Shown here one piece after another: positions 4,745 through 13,396 of a stretch of DNA of 20,640 bases (positions are counted from its first letter, which is position 1; every line of letters starts with the position of its first letter). A program made the translations under genes and the position numbers. The notes under the pieces are model-generated. The model was not told the origin of the DNA and did not search any database. It saw only the letters and a list, made by a program, of their open reading frames with translations. This DNA is from Tannerellaceae bacterium (GTDB taxonomy: Bacteria > Bacteroidota > Bacteroidia > Bacteroidales > Tannerellaceae). Location: assembly GCA_031267775.1 (NCBI GenBank), contig JAIRYL010000162.1:1-20640 (forward strand). The letters are read 5' to 3'.

Positions 4745-6904
4745 ATGGCAGAAGAAGACGAAATGAGAGAGACCGAGCAACGAGGTAGTCAGATACTTCT
4801 TCGTTACTCTGCGGTAATTTTACTGTTAATGCTGATTGTGTTTGGCATTATTTTCCGTACGATCCAAACGGCTTTTGTCGATAATAAAGAGTGGTTGAAA
4901 ATAGCCGAACAGCAGAAACGGCCTAACCGGTTAGTATATCCCAGCAGGGGAAATATCTATTCTTCCGACGGGTGGTTAATGGCTACCAGCGTTCCCCGTT
5001 ACTATACTTACATCGATTTTAGAGCAGAGGGCTTTAACGTTGATACTTTTTTGCAATCAAAACAGGATGGCGTTGATTCGCTGGCTTATTATCTGTCTAA
5101 AAACTTCGGAGGAAAAACGGCGGCGGGTTATAAAGCGCATTTGTTGAACGGCCTTAGCCGTAAAAGCAGGCAATACGAGGTATATGGGCCAAAGGTATCT
5201 TATACGCAATTGAAAGAAATGCGTACCTGTCCGTTCATTCGTTTGGGCAGAAACAAAAGCGGGTTCTATACGAAGGAAATGGTTGAACGTCAACGCCCGT
5301 TCGGCTCTTTAGCTTCTCGTACGATTGGCGACGTGTTTGGCGAAATAGATTCAATAGGGGTGACAAAAGGACGGAATGGCCTGGAAATGCAATACGACTC
5401 CTTGTTACGCGGCGTGCCCGGATTGAATGCCGTACGCAGGGTAAACGGGGCCTGGACAAATATTGTAGAGGTGGAACCGATTGCAGGAATGGATGTTCGT
5501 TCGACAATCGATATAGAAATACAGGATATTACGGAAAAGTCGCTGGTGGATATGCTCAGGTCGACTGACGCGGAATTAGGGACGGCTATTGTTATGGAAG
5601 TGAAGACCGGCGAAGTGAAAGCGATTACCAATATGGCAAGGACAAGAACCGGCGTTTATAGAGAAACAAAGAATCATGCCGTAGCCGATATGTTGGAACC
5701 GGGTTCTACTTTTAAGGTGGCTTCTATTATGGTAGCCCTTGAAGACGGTAAATGCCAGCCTTCCGATTTAATAGATACCGGCGCCGGCGTTTATCCTTAT
5801 GCGGGAGAAAAAATAAGAGACCATAACTGGCGGCGGGGAGGTTATGGGGTGATAACGGTAGAAGAAGCCGTATTGTTTTCATCAAATATAGGAGTAGCAA
5901 GAAAAATAATAGACGGTTATATAACGCAACCGGAAAAATTTGTTCAGGGAATTCAACGATTAGGCTTAACGGAAAACTTGCAGATAGAAATTCCCGGGGC
6001 GGGCTATTCTATTATCCGTATGCCAAACAAAACAAGGTCGAATTGGTCGGCTACCGCTTTGCCCTGGATGTCGTTTGGATATGAGACCCAGATTCCTCCT
6101 ATCTATACTCTCGCCTTTTTTAACGCAATTGCAAATGGGGGTAAAATGCTTCGTCCTATATTTACCAAAGAAATAGTAAAGAATGGCGAAACTGTCCGAC
6201 GTTTTTCTACGGAAGTCGTCCGGTCTTCAATTTGCTCGGATAGAACATTGCGTATTATGCAGGGTATGCTGGAAGGAGTTGTAGAAAGGGGAACGGGAAA
6301 ACCGGCTCATTCCAATGCAATAAAGATAGCCGGCAAAACAGGAACGGCGCAAATTGCCGAAGGAGGGAGCTATGAAGGCAGCGGGCATCAGGTTTCTTTT
6401 GCCGGGTATTTTCCGGCAGACAACCCTGAGTTCTCTTGTATGGTTCTTATACGGCGTCCCCGGATTGGCTATCCGTCGGGCGGGACGATGTCGGGGGCTG
6501 TTGTAAAGTCGATAGCCGAAAAGATTAGCGCCAACCGGATGCGGTATGATATTCGCGAGGTAGAGGCCGATTCGCTTGCCGTTTTTATACCAACGCCTAA
6601 GGCCGGCGATGTACAGGCTTTACGACGGGTGTTGCGGAAATTGGATATCAAAGCGGCGCCGAATCATGATGAATCTTCCTGGGCGCTGGCAAAAGCGAAT
6701 GATACCCGGATAGAATTAGATGATATAAATATTCGGAAAGGGCTTGTTCCCCGCGTAGTTGGCATGGGCGCTAAAGATGCTGTTTATCTGTTGGAAGACG
6801 CGGGATTGAAAGTTGAACTTACAGGCTTGGGGAAGGTGGTTAAGCAGTCTGTTCAACCTGGAGCGCAAGCAAAAGGACAAACAATAACAATAACATTACA
6901 ATAA
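4745..6904 (+). CDS. ftsI: septal peptidoglycan transpeptidase FtsI (class B PBP with PASTA domain)
   Basis: This 719-residue penicillin-binding protein cross-links new septal peptidoglycan. It has a cytoplasmic N-terminus, a single membrane anchor (about 18-40), a PBP dimer/pedestal region (about 60-240) and a transpeptidase domain (about 255-600). The active-site motifs are complete: STFK (S321 nucleophile, K324), SSN (379-381) and KTG (531-533). Residues from about 665 to the end, LVPRVVGMGAKDAV onward, form one PASTA domain. Enterobacterial FtsI lacks PASTA and is about 590 residues; the extra length is this domain and its linker. The ATG is 3 nt after the ftsL-like stop and the stop is 7 nt before murE. 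The position and partners (ftsW, ftsQ) argue for FtsI rather than the elongation enzyme PBP2 or a sporulation SpoVD. Confidence 0.94.
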   Translation: MAEEDEMRETEQRGSQILLRYSAVILLLMLIVFGIIFRTIQTAFVDNKEWLKIAEQQKRPNRLVYPSRGNIYSSDGWLMATSVPRYYTYIDFRAEGFNVDTFLQSKQDGVDSLAYYLSKNFGGKTAAGYKAHLLNGLSRKSRQYEVYGPKVSYTQLKEMRTCPFIRLGRNKSGFYTKEMVERQRPFGSLASRTIGDVFGEIDSIGVTKGRNGLEMQYDSLLRGVPGLNAVRRVNGAWTNIVEVEPIAGMDVRSTIDIEIQDITEKSLVDMLRSTDAELGTAIVMEVKTGEVKAITNMARTRTGVYRETKNHAVADMLEPGSTFKVASIMVALEDGKCQPSDLIDTGAGVYPYAGEKIRDHNWRRGGYGVITVEEAVLFSSNIGVARKIIDGYITQPEKFVQGIQRLGLTENLQIEIPGAGYSIIRMPNKTRSNWSATALPWMSFGYETQIPPIYTLAFFNAIANGGKMLRPIFTKEIVKNGETVRRFSTEVVRSSICSDRTLRIMQGMLEGVVERGTGKPAHSNAIKIAGKTGTAQIAEGGSYEGSGHQVSFAGYFPADNPEFSCMVLIRRPRIGYPSGGTMSGAVVKSIAEKISANRMRYDIREVEADSLAVFIPTPKAGDVQALRRVLRKLDIKAAPNHDESSWALAKANDTRIELDDINIRKGLVPRVVGMGAKDAVYLLEDAGLKVELTGLGKVVKQSVQPGAQAKGQTITITLQ

Positions 6905-6911
6905 AACCCGG

Positions 6912-8378
6912 ATGAAACTGAAAACACTGATTGAATCATTAGGCATTCAAGATACAAACAAGATAGACGATAATACGGAAATAATCGATATACAATCCGA
7001 TTCGCGTAAAGTGGAAAACGGTTCGTTGTTTGTGGCTGTGCGCGGTGTGACCGTCGATGGGCATACATATATAGAAAGCGCTATTACACGGGGAGCCGTG
7101 GCTGTGGTTTGTGAAGAAGTTCCTGAAACGCTCAAAGAAAAGGCGCTTTTTATTGCAGTAAAGGATTCTGCCGACGCTTTAGGGAAACTAATGGTTGCCT
7201 GGTATGATTATCCGTCGGATAAATTAATATTGACAGGCGTTACGGGTACGAATGGGAAGACGACGATTGCAACGTTGCTTTACGAGATGTTTCGGAAGAT
7301 GGGACATAAAGTCGGTTTGTTGTCGACGGTTTGTAATTATATACATGACAAAGCCGTACCGGCGCATCATACCACTCCTGATCCGGTTACTTTGCAACGA
7401 TTGCTGGCTGAGATGGTCGATGCAGGATGCGAATATGTATTTATGGAAGTGAGCTCCCACGCTATAGACCAGAAACGTATCAGCGGGCTGTCGTTTGACG
7501 GCGGAATTTTCACCAACCTTACTCGCGACCATTTGGATTATCATAAGACAGTGGAAAATTATCTGAAAACGAAAAAGAAATTTTTCGATAATTTGCCGGC
7601 CACAGCTTTTGCCCTCGCCAATATAGACGACAAAACAGGATTGGTTATGTTGCAGAATACGGCGGCTAAAAAACTGACGTATTCCCTCCGCACAATGGCT
7701 GCTGATTTTAAAGGAAAGATAATAGAGTCTCATTTTGAGGGGACGAACTTGTTGATAAATGGAAAGGAAGTAACGGTTCATTTTGTAGGGCGTTTCAATG
7801 TCTATAATCTGTTAGCCGTTTACGGTGCGGCTATCGCTTTGGGAAAAGATGCGGACGAAATATTAGTAACGCTCAGCATACTTCATTCCGTATCCGGAAG
7901 ATTTGAAACGACGCCGTCTCCGCTCGGTTATACGGCCATTGTAGATTATGCACATACGCCGGACGCCTTGGTTAACGTACTAAACAGTATTCGGGAAGTG
8001 TTAGGCAATAGAGGACGTATTATTACCGTAGCAGGCGCCGGCGGAAACCGGGATAAAGGAAAACGGCCGATTATGGCGAAAGAGGCGGCGCGTTTGAGCG
8101 ATCAGGTAATTTTAACTTCGGACAACCCCCGCTTTGAAGAACCGGACGATATTATAAACGATATGGTAGCAGGCCTGACTGCCGGGGATTTAGAACGTAC
8201 GTTATGCATTACAGACCGTCTTCAGGCGATTAAAACGGCCGCGGCGTTAGCTAAAAAAGGAGATGTTATTCTGGTAGCCGGCAAAGGACATGAAGACTAT
8301 CAGGAAGTAAAAGGCGTAAAATATCCTTTTGACGACAGGGAAAAACTAAGGGAAATATTTGTAACTCAACAACGATAA
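6912..8378 (+). CDS. murE: UDP-MurNAc-tripeptide ligase MurE, meso-diaminopimelate type
   Basis: This cytoplasmic ATP-dependent ligase adds the third residue to UDP-MurNAc-L-Ala-D-Glu. The protein has 488 residues in the three Mur ligase domains: N-terminal UDP-binding domain (1-100), central ATPase domain with P-loop GTNGKTT (112-118), MEVSSHA (178-184) and the lysine-rich KTKKKFF (219-225) that holds the carbamylated lysine, and a C-terminal ligase domain with DYAHTPDAL (345-353). The substrate-selecting motif is DNPR (404-407), which in characterised MurE enzymes marks meso-diaminopimelate rather than lysine; this fits a Gram-negative wall. murF, which often follows murE, is absent here; mraY begins 7 nt after the stop. 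Confidence 0.96.
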   Translation: MKLKTLIESLGIQDTNKIDDNTEIIDIQSDSRKVENGSLFVAVRGVTVDGHTYIESAITRGAVAVVCEEVPETLKEKALFIAVKDSADALGKLMVAWYDYPSDKLILTGVTGTNGKTTIATLLYEMFRKMGHKVGLLSTVCNYIHDKAVPAHHTTPDPVTLQRLLAEMVDAGCEYVFMEVSSHAIDQKRISGLSFDGGIFTNLTRDHLDYHKTVENYLKTKKKFFDNLPATAFALANIDDKTGLVMLQNTAAKKLTYSLRTMAADFKGKIIESHFEGTNLLINGKEVTVHFVGRFNVYNLLAVYGAAIALGKDADEILVTLSILHSVSGRFETTPSPLGYTAIVDYAHTPDALVNVLNSIREVLGNRGRIITVAGAGGNRDKGKRPIMAKEAARLSDQVILTSDNPRFEEPDDIINDMVAGLTAGDLERTLCITDRLQAIKTAAALAKKGDVILVAGKGHEDYQEVKGVKYPFDDREKLREIFVTQQR

Positions 8379-8385
8379 ACGCAAT

Positions 8386-9651
8386 ATGTTATATTATCTT
8401 TTTACCTATTTAGACCAGTTGGATTTTCCCGGAGCAGGCGTGTTTAAATACGTTTCTTTCCGTTCGGGATTGGCTTTGATTTTATCTCTTTTTATATCTA
8501 CGGCCATAGGGCGGCGTATTATAGACTGGTTGCAACAGCTACAAATAGGTGAAACAGTTCGCGAATTAGGACTGGAAGGACAAATGAATAAAAAAGGGAC
8601 GCCTACCATGGGAGGGGTTATCATTATTATTGCTATCCTTGTGCCCGTTTTACTTTGCGCTCGTTTAGATAATATCTATCTTATCCTGATGATAATTACA
8701 ACGATTTGGTTGGGATGTATCGGGTTTGCGGACGACTACATTAAGGTATTCCGGAAGAATAAAGACGGTTTGCAGGGATGGCTTAAGATTATCGGACAGG
8801 TAGGTCTCGGATTAATTGTAGGTCTCGTATTGTATATGAGTCCGGATGTGGTAATTCGTGAGAATATTGAAGTTTTCAATGAAGAAAAAGATACGGTTGA
8901 ATCTGTGAATTTCCATCCAACAGAAACCAAATCGACCAAAACAACCATTCCTTTTGTCAAGAATAATAATTTCGATTATGCTTTATTAGCCGGTTGGGCA
9001 GGTAAGTACAAAACTGAAGCAACGTGGGTGATATTTGTTTTGATCGTTATTTTCATAGTGACCGCCGTATCGAATGGGGCTAATTTAACCGATGGATTAG
9101 ACGGTTTGGCAGCTGGAAGTTCGGCCATTATTGGCGTAGCTTTGGGGATACTGGCTTATATGTCGTCGCACGCTGAATTTGCTCCTTTCCTGAATATCAT
9201 GTTCATTCCGGGCGCTCAGGAACTGGTGATTTTTGCTGCGGCTTTTATTGGGGCTACGATAGGCTTTCTGTGGTATAATTCATATCCCGCCCAAGTGTTT
9301 ATGGGAGATACCGGCAGTCTTACTTTGGGCGGAATTATTGCCGTGTTTGCTATTATTATACGTAAAGAGTTATTAATTCCTGTATTGTGCGGAATCTTTT
9401 TTGCAGAGAGTTTGTCTGTCATGATTCAGGTATTTTATTTTAAATATACAAAGAAGATATATGGAACGGGTAAGCGTATATTTAAGATGACGCCTTTGCA
9501 TCACCATTTTCAAAAGGCTGGAAATGCGGGTATAGACGCTATGATACAGAAGCCGTTTAATATTGTACCCGAGTCAAAGATTGTAATCCGGTTTTGGTTG
9601 ATAGGAATTATTTTAGCCGCTGTAACAATTGTAACCCTAAAGATGAGATAA
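8386..9651 (+). CDS. mraY: phospho-MurNAc-pentapeptide translocase MraY
   Basis: This integral membrane enzyme transfers phospho-MurNAc-pentapeptide to undecaprenyl phosphate, making lipid I. The signatures are clear: MNKKGTPTMGG (67-77), FADDYIK with the aspartate pair D116-D117, NLTDGLDGLAAG (233-244), MGDTGSL (306-312) and TPLHHHF (369-375). Many hydrophobic segments cover the rest. At 421 residues it is about 60 longer than E. coli MraY; most of the excess is a hydrophilic stretch at roughly 157-210, rich in Asn, Glu, Lys and Thr, between membrane segments, which I infer to be an extended extracytoplasmic loop. Such longer MraY proteins are common in Bacteroidota to my knowledge. The stop codon TAA shares its last base with the murD start (TAATG). 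Confidence 0.96.
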   Translation: MLYYLFTYLDQLDFPGAGVFKYVSFRSGLALILSLFISTAIGRRIIDWLQQLQIGETVRELGLEGQMNKKGTPTMGGVIIIIAILVPVLLCARLDNIYLILMIITTIWLGCIGFADDYIKVFRKNKDGLQGWLKIIGQVGLGLIVGLVLYMSPDVVIRENIEVFNEEKDTVESVNFHPTETKSTKTTIPFVKNNNFDYALLAGWAGKYKTEATWVIFVLIVIFIVTAVSNGANLTDGLDGLAAGSSAIIGVALGILAYMSSHAEFAPFLNIMFIPGAQELVIFAAAFIGATIGFLWYNSYPAQVFMGDTGSLTLGGIIAVFAIIIRKELLIPVLCGIFFAESLSVMIQVFYFKYTKKIYGTGKRIFKMTPLHHHFQKAGNAGIDAMIQKPFNIVPESKIVIRFWLIGIILAAVTIVTLKMR

Positions 9652-10988
9652 TGAAGGCACGGATTGTAATATTAGGAGCCGGAGAAAGTGGAACCGGAGC
9701 TGCTATCCTGGCAAAAGCGAAAGGATATGATGTGTTTGTTTCCGATTCTTCCGCTATCAAACAGAAATATAAAGAGATGTTGGATAGCAGGGGTATCCGT
9801 TGGGAGGAAGGTCGTCATACGGAAGACGTTCTTTTTTCTGCTGAGGAAGCGATTAAAAGTCCCGGCATATCCAGTAAAGCGCCTATAATAGAAGAACTGA
9901 TAAAAAGGGATATACCTGTTATTTCCGAAATAGAATTTGCCGGACGGTATTCGGACGCTACCATGATTTGTATTACCGGCAGTAATGGAAAGACCACTAC
10001 AACGATGCTGACTTATCATATCCTTAAAGAAGGAGGCCTTGATGTTGGCCTGGCCGGAAATGTGGGAAATAGCCTGGCTTTGCAGGTAGCAGAAAGCCCG
10101 CATGCCTGTTATGTGATAGAGTTGAGTAGTTTTCAGTTGGACAACATGTATCGCTTTAAGGCTGATATCGCTGTGTTGTTGAATATAACGCCTGATCATT
10201 TAGACCGTTATGATTACAAAATGCAAAATTATATAGATTCGAAATTTCGTATTATACAGAATCAAACTAAAAAGGATGCATTTGTTTTTTGGAATGATGA
10301 CCCTGTAATTATCCGGGAAGTTGCTAAAAGAAAACCGGCGGCAACTCTTTATCCTTTTGCCTCAGCCTTTCAAGACGGCGTTAAAGGGTATGTTGAAAAA
10401 AAACAATTAGTTATTGAAACAAAAAAGCGTTTATTTACCATGGAACAAGATTTACTAGCCCTGACAGGTACGCATAATTTGTACAATTCTTTAGCCTCAG
10501 GTATTTCCGCTAAACTGATGGATATTCATGATGAAAATATCCGTGCATCGCTGAGCGACTTTACGGGCGTTGAACATCGCCTGGAAAAAGTTGCCAGAGT
10601 AAGAGGCGTTGATTATGTGAATGATTCAAAAGCCACTAATGTTAACTCCTGTTGGTATGCCTTGCAAAGTATGACGACTAAAGTCATTTTAATTTTGGGA
10701 GGCGTAGATAAAGGAAATGATTATTCGGAAATAGAAGAATTGGTGAAAGAAAAGGTTTGCGCCTTGATTTTTTTGGGTGTTGATAATGCTAAATTACATT
10801 CCTTTTTTAATGGAAAGGCGTTGGAAACAGCAGACGCCCGTTCGATGCAAGAGGCCGTAGACAAGGCATATAGATTCGCTCAAAAAGGGGATACTGTTTT
10901 GTTATCTCCCTGTTGCGCCAGTTTTGATCTTTTTGCCAACTATGAAGACCGGGGTAACCAGTTTAAGAATTGTGTGCTTAATTTGTAA
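9651..10988 (+). CDS. murD: UDP-MurNAc-L-alanine:D-glutamate ligase MurD
   Basis: This cytoplasmic ligase adds D-glutamate to UDP-MurNAc-L-Ala with ATP. I choose ATG 9651, giving 445 residues that begin MKARIVILGAGESGTGAA, the usual MurD N-terminus with its Rossmann-type UDP site. The open frame extends 19 codons upstream to 9594, but that part overlaps mraY and is not MurD-like. The P-loop is GSNGKTTTT (110-118). Further Mur ligase motifs are IELSSFQLD, NITPDHLDRY, the histidine of GTHNLYN, NDSKATN and SPCCASFD, the last being typical of MurD. The start overlaps the mraY stop and its own stop overlaps the ftsW ATG, both as TAATG, which favours translational coupling. Confidence 0.96.
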   Translation: MKARIVILGAGESGTGAAILAKAKGYDVFVSDSSAIKQKYKEMLDSRGIRWEEGRHTEDVLFSAEEAIKSPGISSKAPIIEELIKRDIPVISEIEFAGRYSDATMICITGSNGKTTTTMLTYHILKEGGLDVGLAGNVGNSLALQVAESPHACYVIELSSFQLDNMYRFKADIAVLLNITPDHLDRYDYKMQNYIDSKFRIIQNQTKKDAFVFWNDDPVIIREVAKRKPAATLYPFASAFQDGVKGYVEKKQLVIETKKRLFTMEQDLLALTGTHNLYNSLASGISAKLMDIHDENIRASLSDFTGVEHRLEKVARVRGVDYVNDSKATNVNSCWYALQSMTTKVILILGGVDKGNDYSEIEELVKEKVCALIFLGVDNAKLHSFFNGKALETADARSMQEAVDKAYRFAQKGDTVLLSPCCASFDLFANYEDRGNQFKNCVLNL

Positions 10989-12265
10989 TGATAAGAAAAA
11001 TGGAACTGGCGAATAAATTATTCAAGGGCGACCGGGTAATATGGATTATCTTCAGGTTTCTTTGTTTGGTTTCGGTGATCGAGGTATTCAGCGCAACAAG
11101 TACGCTTACCTATAAAAACTCAAATTACTGGGCGCCGGTGGCGCGTCATGCTTCTTTTCTGTTGGCTGGATTTATACTGATCCTGATATTACACAATGTG
11201 CCTTCTCGTTTTTTTTCCGCTTTGATTCTTTTGTTGCCTGTTTCGGCCTTACTGCTGATTGTAACTCCTCTGTTTGGCGAAAAAACCAATGATGCGCATC
11301 GCTTTTTGAATTTGTTCGGCATAAGCTTTCAACCTTCCGAGATTGCCAAATTAGCCAGCGTGGCGTTTGTTGCGTTCCTTTTGAGTAAGAAGGGAAAATT
11401 GGGAATTGACAAAGTTTTTAATTATATATTGATTGGGGTCGGCGTTATTTGTTTACTCATCTTTTTAGACAATATTTCAACAGGAGCTATGTTATTTGTT
11501 ATTTGTTATCTGATGATGTTCATCGGACAAATACCTTTTAAGAAAATGGCTTTCCTTACATTCGCCCTTCTCTTGTTTGCCCTTTTTTTTGTGGCGATCT
11601 TGTTTGCCCTTCCTGACAATGTGCTTGAAAAAACAGGCCGTCGTTTACCAACGGCAAAGGGACGCATTACCGACTTTTTTATAGAAAAACCGGCATTAGA
11701 CGCCAATACGTATAAGATAACAGACGATAATTACCAGGTATCGCACGCCCAGATAGCCATTGCAAATGGCGGTTTGTTTGGTAAGATGCCCGGACACGGA
11801 CAACAGCGCGATTTCCTGCCACAGGCGTATTCCGACTTTATATATGCGATTATTATTGAAGAATTGGGCGTTATTGGCGGATTGCTCGTTTTGTTCTTCT
11901 ATATTATGCTGATGATACGGGTTGGACTAATTGCCCGCAAATGCGACAGGCTATTCCAGAAATATTTAGTGGTGGGATGCGGATTAGTGATTATTGTCCA
12001 GGCTTTTGCTAATATGGCTGTAGCTGTCGGTTTTTTTCCGGTTACCGGACAACCGTTGCCCTTAATTAGCAGAGGAGGGACTTCTACGGTAATTACGTGC
12101 GTTTACATTGGCATTATTTTAAGCATAAGTCGTTTCGGCGCAGGTATGGGTAATGAAGAAGAGGAAGATACAAGCGACTTGCATCCTGAATTTATGGAAA
12201 TAGAAACGGATATAGCGGACGATTTTTCATTGATTGCTACTGAAACCATTATAGAAAAGAAATGA
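10988..12265 (+). CDS. ftsW: septal peptidoglycan glycosyltransferase FtsW (SEDS family)
   Basis: This multi-pass membrane enzyme polymerises lipid II into glycan strands at the septum, working with FtsI. The 425-residue protein has about ten hydrophobic segments. SEDS signatures are NDAHRFLNLFGISFQPSE (101-118), QIAIANGGLFGKMPGHGQQ (255-273), the AYSDFIYAIIIEELG region (280-294) with the presumed catalytic aspartate D283, and PVTGQPLPLISRGGTS (351-366), which differs from the common PFISYGG form. After the last membrane segment the tail (386-425) is acidic and hydrophilic. Position between murD and murG marks it as FtsW rather than RodA. The ATG at 10988 overlaps the murD stop; a second ATG four codons later is also possible. 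It overlaps murG by ATGA. Confidence 0.94.
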   Translation: MIRKMELANKLFKGDRVIWIIFRFLCLVSVIEVFSATSTLTYKNSNYWAPVARHASFLLAGFILILILHNVPSRFFSALILLLPVSALLLIVTPLFGEKTNDAHRFLNLFGISFQPSEIAKLASVAFVAFLLSKKGKLGIDKVFNYILIGVGVICLLIFLDNISTGAMLFVICYLMMFIGQIPFKKMAFLTFALLLFALFFVAILFALPDNVLEKTGRRLPTAKGRITDFFIEKPALDANTYKITDDNYQVSHAQIAIANGGLFGKMPGHGQQRDFLPQAYSDFIYAIIIEELGVIGGLLVLFFYIMLMIRVGLIARKCDRLFQKYLVVGCGLVIIVQAFANMAVAVGFFPVTGQPLPLISRGGTSTVITCVYIGIILSISRFGAGMGNEEEEDTSDLHPEFMEIETDIADDFSLIATETIIEKK

Positions 12266-13392
12266 AATCATATCGAATTATAATAAGCGGAGGGGGAACC
12301 GGCGGACATATTTTTCCGGCGATATCCATAGCAAATGTCGTTAGAGAACGTTATCTGGATGCTGAAATCCTTTTTGTAGGCGCAGAGAATAGAATGGAAA
12401 TGGAACGTGTTCCTGCAGCCGGTTATAAAATAGCAGGACTTCCCGTTAGCGGATTCGACCGTTCGAGGCCGCTTAAAAACATACAAGCGCTAGCCCGCCT
12501 GCTGAAAAGTCTTCGTCTGGCAAAAAAAATAATATGTGAATTTAAACCCGACATAGCTATAGGCGTAGGCGGATATGCCAGCGGACCAACCTTGCAAGTT
12601 GCCGCTTCACTGGGAATTCCTATTCTGATACAAGAGCAGAACTCTTATGCGGGCGTTACTAATAAATTACTGGCTAAGAAAGCGCAAAAGATTTGTGTGG
12701 CTTATGACGGTATGGAAAAGTTTTTTTCTTCGGATAAAATAATACTGACAGGGAATCCGGTACGAAAGGACTTAGTATCAGATATAACCGGCGAAGCGTC
12801 TGGACTTTCTGAAAAAAGAGCGGAAGCATGCCGTTTTTTCTCGCTTTCTCCCGAAAAGAAAACGATACTTGTGATAGGAGGAAGTTTAGGCGCACGGACG
12901 ATTAACAGAAGCGTGCAGAATCATTTGGATGGGATCGTGGCGTCAGGGGTGCAACTGATCTGGCAAACAGGACGCTATTATTATAATGATGCGAGAGGCA
13001 GCCTGGAAAAATATGATGACGCTCCTGTTCGTTGTTTCGACTTTATTATACGGATGGATTATGCTTATGCTGCCGCTGATTTGGTAATTTCACGTGCAGG
13101 AGCCGGAACGATATCGGAACTTTGCCTGCTGGGGAGACCGGTTATTTTAGTACCTTCTCCCAATGTAGCAGAAGATCATCAAACAAAAAATGCATTAGCC
13201 TTAACGCGTAAAGAAGCTGCTATTTTGGTAACTGACAGAGAGGCTGAACAGGTATTGATACCGAAAGCTCTTGAAGCGGCAGGGGATGAAGCGCTTCTTG
13301 CAAGGTTGAGCGAACACATCAGAACGTTGGCTTTACCGGATAGCGCCGAACGAATTGTTGACGAAATTGTAAAAATAATGGAGGAGAAATAG
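12262..13392 (+). CDS. murG: UDP-GlcNAc:lipid I GlcNAc transferase MurG
   Basis: This peripheral membrane glycosyltransferase (GT-B fold) adds GlcNAc to lipid I, producing lipid II on the inner face of the membrane. The protein has 376 residues, close to the usual 355-380. The first glycine loop is GGGTGGHIFPA (10-20), with GVGGYASGP (101-109) and QEQNSYAGVTN (124-134) in the acceptor-side domain. The second domain shows GGSLGARTIN (206-215), WQTG (234-237), FIIRMDYAYAAADLVISRAG (261-280) and AGTISEL (281-287), with PSPNVAEDHQTKNA (298-311) around the UDP-GlcNAc pocket. The ATG overlaps the ftsW stop (ATGA) and murC begins 4 nt after the TAG. Confidence 0.96.
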   Translation: MKSYRIIISGGGTGGHIFPAISIANVVRERYLDAEILFVGAENRMEMERVPAAGYKIAGLPVSGFDRSRPLKNIQALARLLKSLRLAKKIICEFKPDIAIGVGGYASGPTLQVAASLGIPILIQEQNSYAGVTNKLLAKKAQKICVAYDGMEKFFSSDKIILTGNPVRKDLVSDITGEASGLSEKRAEACRFFSLSPEKKTILVIGGSLGARTINRSVQNHLDGIVASGVQLIWQTGRYYYNDARGSLEKYDDAPVRCFDFIIRMDYAYAAADLVISRAGAGTISELCLLGRPVILVPSPNVAEDHQTKNALALTRKEAAILVTDREAEQVLIPKALEAAGDEALLARLSEHIRTLALPDSAERIVDEIVKIMEEK

Positions 13393-13396
13393 GCGT

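Noticed and set aside
7224..7781. 185-codon minus-strand frame inside murE
   Set aside because: Antisense shadow; murE is intact with all motifs in its own frame.
9594..9650. Upstream extension of murD by 19 codons
   Set aside because: It lies inside mraY, is unlike MurD, and the ATG at 9651 in TAATG context gives the canonical N-terminus.
9672..10199. 175-codon minus-strand frame inside murD
   Set aside because: Antisense shadow of the murD coding frame, His/Ser-rich in the way such shadows often are.
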